Positions 1-12,596 of a stretch of 64,000 nt of DNA are shown one piece after another (position 1 is the first letter of the stretch; every line of letters starts with the position of its first letter). A program made the translations under genes and the position numbers. This DNA comes from Siphonodentalium dalli (taxonomy: Eukaryota; Mollusca; Scaphopoda; Gadilida; Siphonodentaliidae): contig CP136063.1 of the NCBI GenBank assembly GCA_032622095.1, positions 212,925,982-212,989,981 on the forward strand, given 5' to 3'. The notes beneath the pieces are model-generated. The model made no database searches. It saw only the letters and a list, made by a program, of their open reading frames with translations, and was not told the DNA's origin.

Positions 1-40
1 AAAGCCTGTCCCCATTCAACTGGACCCTAGCATGATCACG
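1..40 (+). pseudogene. Broken 3' part of a duplicated exon
   Basis: The first 40 bases match the 3' end of the exon at 54103-53972 on the other strand. In the matching frame the copy reads CPHSTGP and then a TAG stop at 28-30, where the other copy has a Glu codon. The splice donor is also destroyed: the other copy has GTGAGT, and here the same position reads CGAAGC. Both lesions make this a dead exon copy. The rest of the exon would lie to the left of the window. Confidence 0.7.
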
Positions 41-577
41 CGAAGCAAGAAGGGACAGTGAAGAAATCCAAAATCCAAAGTGAAATAATGGTTGACAAGA
101 CGACGTGAAAGTGTGACATGTGTACATGTATGCTGCGTCAAGATTCACCGCTGGGAAATCGGTGACATGTTGTTGGAACCTAGAGTTTTGTTTGGCGAGA
201 ATGAACAACTGAGTGAATGTTTTATGGAAACGTGTAATTTATTCTGATTGGTGTTTATTGTGTGCTTTCCAGTAATTATATGGAGGGAATGGTTGTTGGT
301 GGTTCAATATCATGGTTGAGCACAAGATCACTCAAATGTCATGACTTAGAACCTCATTATATGTCATATAATTAGGTGTGTGCAACCGTTGGAACTGTCG
401 TGCGCCTTTGAGTTTGTGACGAGATATTAAAGCGAATGAGCGACTGTCCATCAATATTATGCAAAAAATGACTTGAATTTATGTTCATTTCTATATAAAT
501 TACTAAGATTTTTTTCCAGATAAAATGTAAATACAGATTCAGATATGTACATGCGTATGGTATACGGGGTGTGTCAT
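1..577 (+). repeat. Inverted segmental duplication, left copy
   Basis: This stretch is the reverse complement of roughly 53415-53997, at about 80% identity by eye with small indels. Shared landmarks include the block around a GGTGACATGTTG core, a run reading TGAGCACAAGATCACTC, and the AT-rich end near 540. Similarity fades after about 577. The left end runs off the window, so the full length is unknown. The two copies face each other 53 kb apart. Confidence 0.8.
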
Positions 578-3500
578 TCAGTTTTTCCTATTTCGTATTT
601 CCAACTGGGCATGTCCCGTTAGCTCTCGCATAGGGCCTGAGTGTGGACGGACAGTCATTTTAATATGAATTCATATTGTCAAGCGTCCACTAATATGGCG
701 AGTAAAGAGGTGTAGTTTGCCGGATTTTCTCTTTGTATTTAAAAGTTGTGTTTAAATAAGAAATCAATGGAATATCGATTGGGGTCATTGGATTTTTGCC
801 GGCAGAATAATTAAACAAAGTGTGTGAACAAACCAATGGCCCCAATTGATCTGCCATTCATTCCTTATAATCATATACCAGTATCAGTATATTTGAATAC
901 ACATTAATAACATGAACAACTCTTTCAAACTAACATAACAATTGTAGGTAACATATTGTTGAATTTGTTTAATCTCAATAAAAACCGTACATATTATACA
1001 GTATTTGAGATAAAATATAAAAAAAAAAGCATATGTGAAATTAATATTTACAAGTGATCAAGCAGATTACATATATACAAGAAACACAACCAATTCTCGC
1101 CATTAACATCGGCATTTATTATCATGTATTCGCCCTATACGATGCGACGGAATCTGTTTAATATGCCATTCTTAGAAAATGGCTAACACAAATAATCCCT
1201 AGGATATAGTCATGTACGTGGAACAAATATATAGTTTAACAGCTCTGTCTTCAATCAGTATTTGTAGTGTTCTAAAAATAGTAGAATTTCTGTCCCAGTT
1301 ATTGGAAGCGAGAGCAATATATATATTTCTTTTTATAATGATATGCCATTAGAACTCTCTGGCTAAAAAAAATATTATTTTATATATGTATATACTTATC
1401 GGTTAGTGTAGAGTGTTCATGTGATATATGCAATCAGTAAGGGGTCGATAGTAAAGAAATGTAATTGATTCAATTAAATACTGTTCGTATACATTTATAG
1501 GCGGACTGGTTCCGTCGCATCGTATGTTGGCGAAAAAAAAAATCAAACAATGCCTGTATATCCTCAGAGAAGGGTTGCTCGCATGCTTTCTGCGATCACG
1601 TATGTGGTGTGTGTGCATACGCCAGGACGTCGTATAGGTTATAGCGATCCCGTTATGATTTGTCACGTGATATTAAATTCAATCGTGCGCTAACAATGGG
1701 TCAATCGTCGATGCGAAATGGTTGAGAACGATGCAAGTTTGTTCTGTTGATTTCCGTTGATTGTCCATTCTGGATACATTACTCGGATTATTACATGTAC
1801 ATAGGTGAGATTTATATGCGGTTATTATATAACTGAGAATTAAGATATGCGTTTTACAACCATGTATGATGTAGAAAAGGAGACTTTTTTCTTTAGCCGT
1901 ATATGTGCATGCGTGTGAATGATTATATGTTGATTCGTGCACTTTTCAGGGTTAATTTAAGTGTAAATTATGAGTATATATACGGACATGGCATAGACAC
2001 ATATTATAAAGTTATTATACAATGTTGTGTACATTATGGGTTTCTCTTGTACGTTCTCTTGTTCATATTTCAGTAGAGTCTCCCGAATGAAAACACGCAG
2101 CGAGCGCGTTCAATGATCGGCTTGAATTGACGAAGGTGGTTCGTCGCTTTTTATGCAATGGACGCTACAGCTATTGCTTGATAAACCTTGGAAACATTCG
2201 TGTAAACCGTACGGTGATTTGTACTTATACTTCCGAGTGCTAATTGTGTGAATGATCACACTGTGATTATGCTGGTTTATATCACACAGAATTCATACGA
2301 TAAATTATAATTTGTAGCAAGCGCGATAACTCTATTCATGCATCTAGTTATACACGTCATAACTTAATATGATCATGTTACTTGTATACATATCTTTAAG
2401 TGCAACTCATTTCGCGGTGTGAATTATGTGAACCTGGATAGACACGCTGTATACAGTTAGCGATTCAAGCCAAGATGAGAAATTGTAGTTCCCAGTTTGT
2501 GGTCCAGCCTAGCGTACACTGGGATAAGACACGAGATGAGTTTCTGTAGCAACTCAAGTTTGAGGATTTACATTTCAAATATAAGCCTCTCTAATGTTGA
2601 AAAGAGTGCTTGTTTCAAACTGACGTGTACTGTTCTTTTTATGTGCTTTTTATCAATATACCTGTATTAATATATACTAATCACCTGTTGTGCTCAAAAT
2701 ATTCCTGTAGTTACGATGAGCTCCGCCATCTCTTGGATGCCGGCCATTGGTCAACTTCCCTACGTGATGTCATAATATTACTGTACAAATGTGAATAAAC
2801 CTTGAGTGAAATACATGCGTCTTTATTATTGTGAGAAACAGTCACTTTGGATAAGTTGACCCAAACACAGGATTCAGGATACTTTATTCTTAACACATCA
2901 CTCACGTGGGGCGTGGGACGTGGTGTCGAGGGTTTTTTTTTTGTCTCTCACCCCCAACTTTAGTCAAAATGTTCAATAGGTGGAAACGTCATGACTGGCA
3001 CAACATTAGTAGGACATTTTACACCACATATATATTGAAATTGTTCTCACTGTTTGAATTTCCAACATGTAATTAGAAGACAATATGTTATTTTTATACC
3101 AACAGCAGCATAATTATAGTTCTATACTTTTAAAAATAAACATTTAAGACAGTTGGAAATTTTGCAACATTGGGGATTTGGAAATTTCCAATATGTTTGA
3201 GGTATCAATTGGAAAGTGCCAATCCAAAGAGTTGGGTACAGATGGAATTTGGAACATGGAAGTTTGTTCTGGGTCAATTAGGGGTGCAAGTTGGAAATTC
3301 AAGTTGGCCAAAACATAGACCCTTCAGCGACGCCCATAACTTCACATATAATAGAGTAACAGATGAATAGCACATTATATTGATAAAATATTGTGTCTGG
3401 GTGACGTTGCTATGTTGAATGGTGCCACGCCTACTTCCATGAATCATGAATATCAGTTAACCCTTTCTATAATAAATGGATCCTCCCACTCAGTCATACA

Positions 3501-4333
3501 AGTATACATGAGGTTTATTGTTCAACCTCCACAATGGGAGAGCCATTGTGGTTGGCCATTGTGTCTTGTACGTAGTAACACGCACCATCACCCACCAACG
3601 CCATTGTACCTGCACCATATTTTGCCCGAGTACAGATAGTAATAGTGCTGAATGGATCACTTTGATAACACGCAGTATGGAGCTAAATTGCGAGACATTA
3701 AACTACAGTTTGAGACAATGAAGGATAGTGTAATGATTTGCTTCAAGGAGATGTTGATTATACTGTTACTTCTCATCTTTGGTGTAACTGGACTTTATTA
3801 TGATGTATATGGCACAGATAAACATTGGTGTGAGTCAGACAGAGACTGAAGAAATGACAACTGTTCAGTTATAGTGCTGGTATTTAAAGATACGGGCGGC
3901 GTTGGCGGTGGGTATGCTGTTAAAATATCCACCTCCGTCAAAAACCACCATAAACAGAAAGAATAGTAAAATATAGACATATTCTGTTCTTATACCAATC
4001 AGAAATATGGCATAAACAGTATGTTATTGTCAAATGTTTTTCCTTTGTTATGTAAGCAAAAGCAAAAACCGTTACAGAAACTTGCTTTTGTTTAGATCCG
4101 AATATGGTAAACATTAAGAGCGTTAAGTTATTTGTTACTGTTTTCCTGACATGGAAATACTAAAGAGCGTTTATATCATTTGTGTATGATTAACCAATAT
4201 AATTGAGCTGTGTTATGTAAACAGAAGCAAAACTTATGTAACACGAGCAGGCTCTTGTTTACGTACACCATCGTACGTCTTGACGACAATATACTATTTA
4301 CGCGTTGATTATGTTTGGCATATGAACAAAACT

Positions 4334-4381
<48 letters not shown>

Positions 4382-4560
4382 TAATATTCCTTCTGTTGAT
4401 AGCGATTTGAACACATATGAATATTTCTGTCACGAACACCGCCCGTGCCTTTAATGTTATGCGATCACAAAGCTTTGGGACTATTATATGTGGCAGCACT
4501 TTTGTTCCGATCAATTTGTCGATTTATTATACATGTATAATTTGATGGCAATCACATATC
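578..4560. other. Non-coding stretch, no gene seen
   Basis: No coding sequence is recognisable here. The DNA is AT-rich, with a poly-A run near 1020, short palindromic and low-complexity patches, a loosely repeated TTGGAAATT motif at 3140-3300, and a TA microsatellite at about 4338-4382. The small open frames lack any family motif and look like chance. It lies downstream of the lectin gene that ends at 5116. Confidence 0.6.
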
Positions 4561-4828
4561 TTAACCCTTTCAGTGCCAAGTCCGATTTTTGTATCAACCC
4601 ATATTTCTTTGATCATTTTTCAAATTTATTGATTATAATAATGTGATACATTGATGGAAAGAGCTCTTTCCATCAATGTATCACATTATTATAATCAATA
4701 AATATATGTGATACATTAGAGCTCTTTCCATCAATGTATCACATTATTATAATCAATAAAATTGAAAAATGATCAAGGAAATATGGGTTGATTGATACAA
4801 AAATCGGACTTGGCACTGAAAGGGTTAA
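4561..4828. mobile_element. piggyBac-type MITE
   Basis: A 260-bp non-coding element (4565-4824) is flanked by TTAA on both sides (4561-4564 and 4825-4828). It has near-perfect terminal inverted repeats beginning CCCTTTCAGTGCCAAGTCCG. A TTAA target and a CCCTTT terminus are typical of piggyBac elements. The interior is itself palindromic: AAGAGCTCTTTCCATC-type segments occur repeatedly in inverted order, so the whole element can fold into a hairpin with an extra internal duplication. It has no coding capacity. Confidence 0.8.
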
Positions 4829-5115
4829 AGACATATTATGGATTTGTTTGGGTGCGTGAAACTGATAAGTTAGTACTCCGGCACTATTCCAACTCGGAGA
4901 GTGTAGCATTCTACTAACATCGCCGAACATTTCAAGAAATCGACCATACCACTCCACAGAAAACATCGTCTGAACTATGCTCAATTGTAAATATTTACTT
5001 CTCGACTCGGGACGCTACTATCGGCGATAAACTTACGCAAATTATTTCGGTGTCGAGAGTCGTTGCATCTAATTTTACATAACTTTATACAAAACAGAGC
5101 ATTCTAATTCCATGG

Positions 5116-5354
5116 TTACAATTCACATACATATCTGTATTCGCAACCGGTATTTGTACTGTTGCATTCATAATCATTCATGAAAACACTGCCACCACCT
5201 GGGACATATGTGATTGTCATGCAGTGTTGATTTCCACCTGTGTTATCCCGCCGCATGTCTGTTGAGGTCCACAAGCTATTGTTATCTCTGTTTCTCCAAT
5301 CAAGCCTGGTTGTTTCATCAGTTCCATCAACATAATGGTACATGTAGCCTGGAC
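5116..5354 (-). CDS. PAN/C-type lectin gene, exon 3 (end of CTLD)
   Basis: Terminal coding exon of a secreted PAN plus C-type-lectin protein, residues 147-225. The acceptor is TTTTATAG just before 5354, phase 1; the stop TAA is at 5118-5116. The translation has the second half of a C-type lectin domain: VDGT (155-158), LW (174-175), an ND pair (206-207), and cysteines at 190, 209, 217 and 223, the last in the canonical YVCE ending. The calcium/sugar motif is not typical: the position of EPN or QPD reads RDN, and the W of the usual WND is Met, so calcium-dependent sugar binding is doubtful. No AATAAA lies close to the stop; the nearest seen downstream is within the MITE at 4561-4828. Exons 1 and 2 are at 46290-46017 and 17983-17819. 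The domain call is secure; the joining to the other exons is inferred from phase and strand. Confidence 0.8.
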
Positions 5355-6697
5355 CTATAAAATACGCATCAGTCACAATTATGGCAAACATGTATCCTCG
5401 TGCGAATAGGTTCATATTGGACCTAAGTATTCACATATGTTCATATTGGACCTATTTAAAAAAAAGGGGGTATACTGTTTTGCACCTGACTACCCGTGCG
5501 TCCGTTCGTGTGTGCATGCGTACGGACAGACGGACGTCCGATGGCTGTTCTTGTCATGACTTGAACAGTGGAGCTCGTATCTCAATGAAATTTTGAATTG
5601 ATGTTCATTACTATGCGGACATTCAATAGACGGTTCCATCGTTGTGTTCGGATTTTCCATTCTAGAGTTATTTATCCTTGTTTAAATGTTGGCTTTTTGG
5701 TTCCGTCCGATTTTCGTGTCATAACGTCAGCAGTTGTGTTCGGATCTCAATGAAATTCGGTATGTATATTCACTACTATGAGAACATTCAATAGACCAAA
5801 ATCACCAGATGTATCATGTATCAGATGGTATGCGTGCATTTATGGTTCGCAATCTATTTGTGATGTGCAATTCTATTAAACTTGGCCTGATAATAATTAT
5901 GGTAGTTATTAAACATAGTCACCATGCACTGGCTAAATAAAGTGAGTTCATGCACCCTTGATAAGCTGCTAACTTCAGAAATGTCATTGCGCATTTACAT
6001 CTATATATCGCTGAATACACGAACCCCAATCTTAAGTCATCAATTTGTTTTTGTTAAATTATTTGAGTCAAACAATTTTTCGCTCAGTTTTAAAAGAATG
6101 GTGCTGCGCGAATTTAAATTATAAAAAGGTAAGCCCAATGCGGACCAGTCTATTAGAGATGCGATCGCAATTGACTGGTGGGTTGACTGTTTCTTTGCAC
6201 TATATTGGCCACTTTAAAGATGCTTTATCTCTCCCCGGATGCACTTATAATATTCAAAATACTAAAGAGAAACCTCTGGTGTTTAATATATGTTAATTAA
6301 ATGTGCTGTTAAAAGATAGAGTTTCATTCGAAATTTCTGTAATGTTCTAAAATTCTCTCCCAATTCACTGACACATATTGGAGAAAATAATTATTTCATG
6401 TTGATAAAGCCTCCCGTTGACTGATGTCTCTTGACTCAAAAGTATTATATTATACGAATATATATATATATATATATACAGGAAGTATTGAATGTTAATG
6501 ATAATATTAGCAATAACACCCACATGGGTAGGTTGTCCTATATATATATATATATATATATACTGGGTATAACAATAGATGTGAATATAAGCATGCTATC
6601 ATATAACATTTAAACATATACTCATAAAACAATGTACGTATACCTACAGAGCGTAATATACCTATAATGTGTATATCGATGTGAAACAAGCATGCTG
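5355..6697. other. Intron/intergenic DNA with degenerate repeats
   Basis: This is part of intron 2 of the PAN/lectin gene. About 5450-5810 reads like a decayed repeat: two versions of a TCTCAATGAAATTT-type segment, each followed by an ATTCAATAGAC segment, plus GACGGAC runs. TA microsatellites lie at about 6458-6478 and 6540-6562. No gene is seen. Confidence 0.55.
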
Positions 6698-8139
6698 TCA
6701 TATAACATTTACACATACATTTAATTCCATAAACATTGTATATGAATAACGTTTGTTTAGCAGATATATTCTGTCCGCCGATCCAAAATGAGTTAACATT
6801 GTTCTGTACAAATTTTGAAGAATTGATGGATCACGTTGCATATTTTCGCATATATGCGAGGACATTTGTTTTCTAGAATAGTTATGAATTGATACTCTTT
6901 GTCTAATAGTTAGAAACTGAATGTAATTATTTTCCAACTGGAGAATAATTCTGATCTCAGGATCGCGTAAAGAGGGCAATCCATAATTCTCTATTTGCCT
7001 TCTTGTATTGAAACAATAGGTACATATTCTATCTGGTAAAGGCATGGGGTTGGTAATGTCTACCGCGCTCTATCGCTAGGGCGTGATTACTTATTCTTAA
7101 TCTCGTGAATGCTATCTTGTCTTTAATGGATTAGGTATTGAGCAAGTGTGGTTCAATTTGAAAAGTAGTTTTGAAAAGGCGATATGATACGTCCGTAATG
7201 TGTTACTCCCCGTTTTAGATGCTTCATCGCTCATATTAACAATAAAGTCGTTATGGTAGTTGGATTGAAGCTGCTGTCTCAAGTTAGTAATATTCTTGCC
7301 AACTTGTGTGCCTTGGGTTAGATTTTACCCAAATGCTGCCGACATTTTGAATATTGATATATGAACGACGGGTGCACGTTGTTCAATCACGGCATTTCTG
7401 ATATGGTTAGTGTCAACTTTAGTAGAAACTTTAATGGCATATTCTGCCACTCTACAAATAGCAACGATATGAACTTGATATATATCCAATACCGGCCTAA
7501 CTGCAGTATTAGATACATACTTGCCTACTCCTAGTAATATTTTGCAAAATTGTATGTGTAACTTTTCGCATTCTAGCCTATCGTTGTTCTTTGACGTTGC
7601 TTCAACTCCCCATATTTCACTTCCGTATAAGAAAATTGGCTTGATTAACTTTTCTAATAATTTCATAGATGTACTCACTGGAAGGGGTGCTGTGCTGTCG
7701 GATGCATTTCTGAGTTAATACGTAGCTTTGCGACCTTTGGAAGTTAGGTACGATATCGCGTCCGTAAATTTCCCAGTATATGTAAACTTTACTCCTAAAT
7801 ATGTGTTTTGCTTAACAATTTCGAGATTATTTTCTGCTATCGAAATGTTGGTAAATGTTTTGAGGATCGAGATATAAAAATCATGCATTTAGTGTTATCT
7901 ACATTTATTGTTAGGTCATTTTCCTGTGTAAAATCTCCAAGCCGATCGAGGCATCTTTGAAGTCCTGATTGGCCTTCGGACATTAAGACTAGGTCGTCAG
8001 CGTATATTCACGTATGTTCATGCGCCGGAATAAACGTCGCAGTAATGCAACACTGTCCTATAGCATATCTTATGTCATCATAGTCGTCATTAACACCATC
8101 AACATTAGGACCAACAACAACATAATCAATTAATTTAAT
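6698..8139 (-). mobile_element. LINE A, 5'-truncated non-LTR retrotransposon
   Basis: Read on the minus strand, this is the 3' half of a LINE polymerase. The active-site motif YADDLVLMSE lies at about 8005-7976, after a segment AIGQCC...FIPAHEHT that is broken by an in-frame TGA just before the motif. It continues with LQRCLDRLGDF and INVDNTK, then a frame at 7678-7325 with PIFLYGSEIWG and LLGVG, and finally a C-terminal zinc-type segment DRICTYC in the frame 7045-6698. Stops and frameshifts separate the parts. It is of the same broad clade as LINE C (shared LLGVG/VLGVG and pattern of blocks). The 5' end abuts LINE B sequence at about 8140. Confidence 0.75.
7325..7678 (-). pseudogene. LINE A reverse transcriptase C-terminal fragment
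   Basis: A 117-residue open piece of the LINE A polymerase downstream of the YADD box. It contains PIFLYGSEIWG, a block typical of the thumb/connection region of many non-LTR reverse transcriptases, then LLGVGKYVSN and RPVLDIYQ. It is not an independent gene: the upstream catalytic part is in another frame at 7700-8100 and the C-terminal zinc-type part in another at 7045-6698. The element is not functional. Confidence 0.7.
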
Positions 8140-8769
8140 TTAATAATCAATAGTAAAGCCCCTAATTTTTATCCGACCTTCTTCTACCACATGTCGGTGA
8201 TACGAGTCGTTACCTTTTTGCACATCGCGGACGATTTTGATAACTGCTTTTGTCATCTAGAAACCTTCAAGAAATCTTTCTTTCCGAAAACAATCGAAGT
8301 TTGGAACTGCTTGGCAAATGACATCAAAATTAAATCTTACGAGGCTTTCAAATCAACAATTCTCCCCAAGAGAAAAATTTCATCTCATGTATATCTCGGT
8401 GACCGACAAACAAATATCATACACTGTCGAATTAGAAATAAGTGTAGCAATCTGAATCATGACAAAGTTGAAAACTGCATTGGTGATAACCCCATGTGTT
8501 CTTGTGGAAGCCCTATGGAAGATGCAGAACACCTTTTCATGTATTGCACCCTTTATTCACAACAATGCATAGAACTGTCACATGTTATGAGATCCTTTCG
8601 AGTCGCGTCCTACAAAGCGCTTCTAAAAGGAGATCTAACTTTAACCGCCAACGAGAATTGCATTCTAACAGATACAGCTTTAAAATTCATAAAATCTTGC
8701 GGTCGATTTGCGACGTGCAACGAATGCACTCCTGTAAACCCACACAATCTGAACTCTGTACAATAAATG
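8140..8769 (+). mobile_element. LINE B fragment, C-terminal end of polymerase
   Basis: The frame 8191-8766 encodes the C-terminal end of the same LINE as at 59704-62277. Shared blocks include HVYLGDRQTN/HVYIGDRRTD, RIRNKCSNLNHDKVEN, and the zinc-type knuckle CSCG...HLFMYC. The copies are clearly homologous but diverged, with FPKTIEVWNCLANDIK kept here and lost in the other. The fragment begins at 8140 next to LINE A in opposite orientation and ends at 8769, shortly after the stop codon, where another dispersed repeat begins. Confidence 0.8.
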
Positions 8770-8773
8770 TTTT

Positions 8774-8870
8774 GTGATACCCATAATATATGAGCAGGTG
8801 GATGCACGCACCCCGGTCCCACATATAGAGGCACCCCTGTCTTGAACTTCGATAGTGGAAACTTCACTAG
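8774..8870 (+). repeat. Dispersed repeat, left part (split by LINE C)
   Basis: This matches the inverted copy at 15786-15648, sharing ATACCCATAATATATGAGCAG and GTGGAAA-TTTCACTA. It breaks off at CTAG (8867-8870), where LINE C is inserted, and resumes at 12622. The nature of the repeat is unknown. In one frame both copies can be read as PIIYEQ...PLS.TS(V/I)VE, so it may be a relic of a coding sequence. Confidence 0.7.
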
Positions 8871-10097
8871 ATTCAGATTCAGATTCTTTATTAACATAAA
8901 CACTCTCTAGGAGCAGTATGCAAGATGAATGACATAAAATATATATATAAACATATAGATTGTGAATTTTTCATTGGATAGTTATTTATTTCAATGTATA
9001 CATAAACAATAAAGAAATGTTTACCTAGGCAAACATGTATTGAAAAGATGTCATTTACTGTTATGTATGTTTATAAAGTATTTGGCAATGTATGTAGTTC
9101 TTCAGTTTTAGAAGAAATAAACCTCTCTCTATCTATATTTGTATCAGTCTGCACGTATCTAAATATCTCTCAGTATCAACTTTTGTTCCGAATTGAGAAG
9201 AACTCGGCAATGGTATCGCCGATCAAGTTGCATTCGGTTGAATTGTCATTCCGCATTATGTATAGAAAGCGACCCTTTTCGTCGGCTTTCCGAAATTGTC
9301 GGTTTGTATTTTCTAGTTTTTTGAATAATGGTTCCCTTAAATCGGTATATTTCTTACATTTCATTACAAAATGCCATTCGTCTTCTACTTCGTCCGAAGT
9401 ACAAAACTGGCATTTTCGTTCGTCAGCTGGAATAAGAGGTCGTTGATGCCGCCCCTTCCGTAGGCGACAGAACATTTCTCTCTTCTCCCTCGTATTTAAG
9501 TCTAGTAAGTACTGTTCAATTCCATTAGTTTATTTAATATTTTTGTACGTTCGTAATTTACTATGTTCGTTTTGTGTGTTATCAATATACGTGTTGATAT
9601 ATTCGTTTTTCAGACCTTCCTCTATGTTTGCGATGATCGTATCGTTTAAGTTTGATGCAGTACTAGGCGATGATGTGTCCATAGATGCCATGAAACTAGA
9701 TGACAATTGATTAAGAGAGCGTTTCATTGAATTATTATGATATGTTCTATATGCGCATGCACCAGTGTGTTTTTGTTCTCATTTTCAATTTTTGAAAGGA
9801 ATTTCATAGCTTGTGTTATGCAGTCCACATATAATGGATATTCTCCGAGTTCTAGTCTTACAGCATGGTTCACAGCTTTTGAACCCACACCTAATACCAT
9901 TTTGAAAAAGTTTAGATGTATCTTTTCACTTGGACTGTCGTCTCGCCATGACATCTACCGTATAGTAAAACAGGTTTGACGAGAACTCGGAATAGTTTTA
10001 GTAGTAATTTTACAGGCAGGTGATATTGATTGTTTATCGCTTTCCTAAGTTTGTGAACCACTTTAAGTGCGCGGTTTGCCAAGTTTTCCTGTGCGAG

Positions 10098-11330
10098 TTA
10101 AAATTTTCCATTTGACGTGAACAACAGTCCAAGGTATGCAAATTGTTCACAACTCTTTAATATTTTATCATTTAGTTTGAATACCGATTGCGTTTCCTTC
10201 TTCTTTCCCGTAATTCCCATAACTTCTGTCTTGTCAATATTGACAGGTAGACTATTGTCATTTGAGAATTGAGAAACCTTATTTAAACATTTTTGTAATC
10301 CATCCGGTGTTTCCGATATCAGCAAAAGATCGTCTGCGAAAAGTAGGTGATTAACTCGTGTATGGTGTAATGTGCATGGATCACAAGTATCATCAAAGCA
10401 CTTATTTACATCGTCGATAAATATTTTGAATAGTGTGGGCGACAGTGTAGACCCTTGACGTACGCCTATTTTGGATATAAACGATTTGGAAATACCGTTG
10501 GATGTTTTGACCGCATAATTACTGGATGCATATAAAGAATGCATTGTTTCTAATATATCACCTTCAGTCCGTCGGTCCTGCATCTTCTGGAAAAGCAGGT
10601 GTCTATTAAATGAGTCAAATGCCTTTTTAAAGTCAACAAACGCGATGTACACTGGTTTGTTTTTAGCTTTATACTTATCTATAATCGACTTTACGACATA
10701 CATACAGTTTTGGGTACCATGATTTTTCCTAAAACCAAACTGGTTATCACTAATAATTCCATTTATTTCTAGATAATCATTGATTCTGTTGTTCAATATC
10801 TTGTTAAAAAGCTTTCCAATTGTATTACTGACCGCTATTGCCCTATAATTATTTGGGTCTTTATGGTCGCCTTTTTTGTGTATCGCGGACAGGACAGATT
10901 CACTCCATTCTGTTGGGTAATGACGTGATATGAGAACTTGATTGAATAATTTGATAGTTTCATTCATCATTGATGGGAGAACTACCTTGAGAAATTCGTT
11001 TGAGATGTTATCCTGTCCTGAGGTTTTATTGTTCTTAAGTTTATATAGGCATTTATATATCTCGTCTTGTGTTATTGGGTCGTTGTTTATTGCAGTATCA
11101 TTCACTGGGACCCATACATCGGGCTGATACATAATATTACCATTGCCCTGTGTTCCGTACAGTTTTTGGAAGAAGTTGACCAATTTATCAGGATCTGGTT
11201 CTGCCGAAGACCGTAATCCCCGGCAGCATAATTTGTTAATCACTCGCCAGTATTCCCTTGGGTTTTCATTTTGTAACTCAGCGATTGATTCAACAATGTC
11301 TTTCTTGTGCGTTTTTAGTTTGTATTTCAC
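10098..11330 (-). pseudogene. LINE C reverse transcriptase
   Basis: About 410 residues with the ordered blocks of a non-LTR reverse transcriptase: a priming-type block NKTSGQDNISNEFLK near 101-115, NNYRAIAVSNTIGKLF (160-175), FVDFKKAFD (231-239), GVRQGSTLSPTLF (289-301) and the catalytic LLFADD (329-334), followed by LPVNIDKTEVM. The three catalytic aspartates are present. The frame is separated from the endonuclease by one shift in a run of eight A at about 11340, and it breaks again after 10098. Without these the two would be a single ORF2 protein that nicks DNA and copies its RNA in place. Antisense open frames here are shadows. Confidence 0.88.
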
Positions 11331-11339
11331 TAGTTTTTT

Positions 11340-12596
11340 TTATTTCTTCTTCACTACGAAATAGTTTATAATGAGTGTCCTATTAAACGGACCACTCTTC
11401 ATTGTTTGGTAAGCCTTGCACATGGACTCTTTCGCTATTTTGCATGATTCATCGAACCACTTTCGCTTCTTAGCTCGATTCGATTGATTGTTTTGATTTA
11501 TGTGTCGTGCCGCTTTTTCGTTGACATATCTATGTATATCAGCCATGTCGTGAATACATTCAGAAGTGCCGTTATGACTTATTTGATAATCCGTTATTCT
11601 GAATGTTGCTAGCTTTTGACGCAAACCTGGACTGAGTAGTTCCATTTGAGCTCGGGTTCTGCTTTGTTTAGTCCAGAGACGTTTACTCGCAGCCAGTGTA
11701 AATTTATGATGGACTATATTTATTTTGTTTAAATTTCGATTTGTTCGAAAATGCATTGATAATGGACAGTGATCTGACATTTCATTCGGGGTTTTAACAC
11801 AAAAGTAGCTCACATTTGAGAGTTGATTTTCGTGTACTAGTAGGTAGTCGACCGTACTAGCTCCGTTATACTGGTAACTTGTAAGCTCTCCATAGCAGTC
11901 TCCCGCTGTGTGGCCATTTAGTAATTGCATTCGTGTTGCCCGACATAATGAGATTAGTTTCCGCCCGAAGGCGTTGACCTTTGTATCCCTATTGCACCTC
12001 GGTTTACATATATCTGTGACATAATTATCTGGCAGTGGCACGTGCCGGTCATCGTCTCCAAGTGCAATATGATCAGCGATGTTTGCCGTTCTGGCGTTAA
12101 AATCGCCACCTATTATAATTACATCATCTTGATGTGTTTTACTCAACAAACCCTCCAGGTCTTTAAATATACACGAATTGTTGCTCCTGTTTGTCCAGTA
12201 AGTGGAGTTATATGGTGGAATATAAACAGAGGCAATTATGAATTCCCCCTTCATGTTAAAGAGAGCACCATCAAATTTGATGATTAGTACCATAATTCCT
12301 ATGTTAAATTTTCCCTTGTAAAAGGATGAGAATTCTTCTTTATAATAGAGTGCTAATCCGCCGCGATCGGTTTTGTCTGCTTTCCTAGGTAAATCCACCA
12401 ATCGATAACCTGGGATTGTTATTTGATCTCTTTTCGAATGCCAAGTTTCAGAAAGTGTAATAAAGTCATACTTAACCATCAAATCTTTTAAATCCCAGTC
12501 TTCATTTAATTTGTCCTGAATTCCCTGTATATTCCAAGACATATATGATATTTCTGAGGAAGGTGCAAATGCCTTCTTTCTTAGTTGCGATACCAT
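11340..12596 (-). CDS. LINE C APE-type endonuclease domain
   Basis: A 418-residue frame starting at ATG 12596. It has the full set of apurinic/apyrimidinic-like endonuclease motifs: WNIQG (21-25) with the metal-site Asn, SETW (49-52) with the catalytic Glu, GGDFNAR (163-169), STVDYLL (247-253) and SDHCPLS (274-280). Such enzymes nick the target DNA to prime reverse transcription. The frame ends in an A-rich run where one base gained or lost breaks it from the reverse transcriptase. The endonuclease itself looks intact, which suggests a fairly young copy. Confidence 0.88.
   Translation of the reverse strand: MVSQLRKKAFAPSSEISYMSWNIQGIQDKLNEDWDLKDLMVKYDFITLSETWHSKRDQITIPGYRLVDLPRKADKTDRGGLALYYKEEFSSFYKGKFNIGIMVLIIKFDGALFNMKGEFIIASVYIPPYNSTYWTNRSNNSCIFKDLEGLLSKTHQDDVIIIGGDFNARTANIADHIALGDDDRHVPLPDNYVTDICKPRCNRDTKVNAFGRKLISLCRATRMQLLNGHTAGDCYGELTSYQYNGASTVDYLLVHENQLSNVSYFCVKTPNEMSDHCPLSMHFRTNRNLNKINIVHHKFTLAASKRLWTKQSRTRAQMELLSPGLRQKLATFRITDYQISHNGTSECIHDMADIHRYVNEKAARHINQNNQSNRAKKRKWFDESCKIAKESMCKAYQTMKSGPFNRTLIINYFVVKKK

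Noticed and set aside
11143-11364. Plus-strand frames over LINE C
   Set aside because: Antisense shadows of the reverse transcriptase; the minus-strand frame has the motifs.
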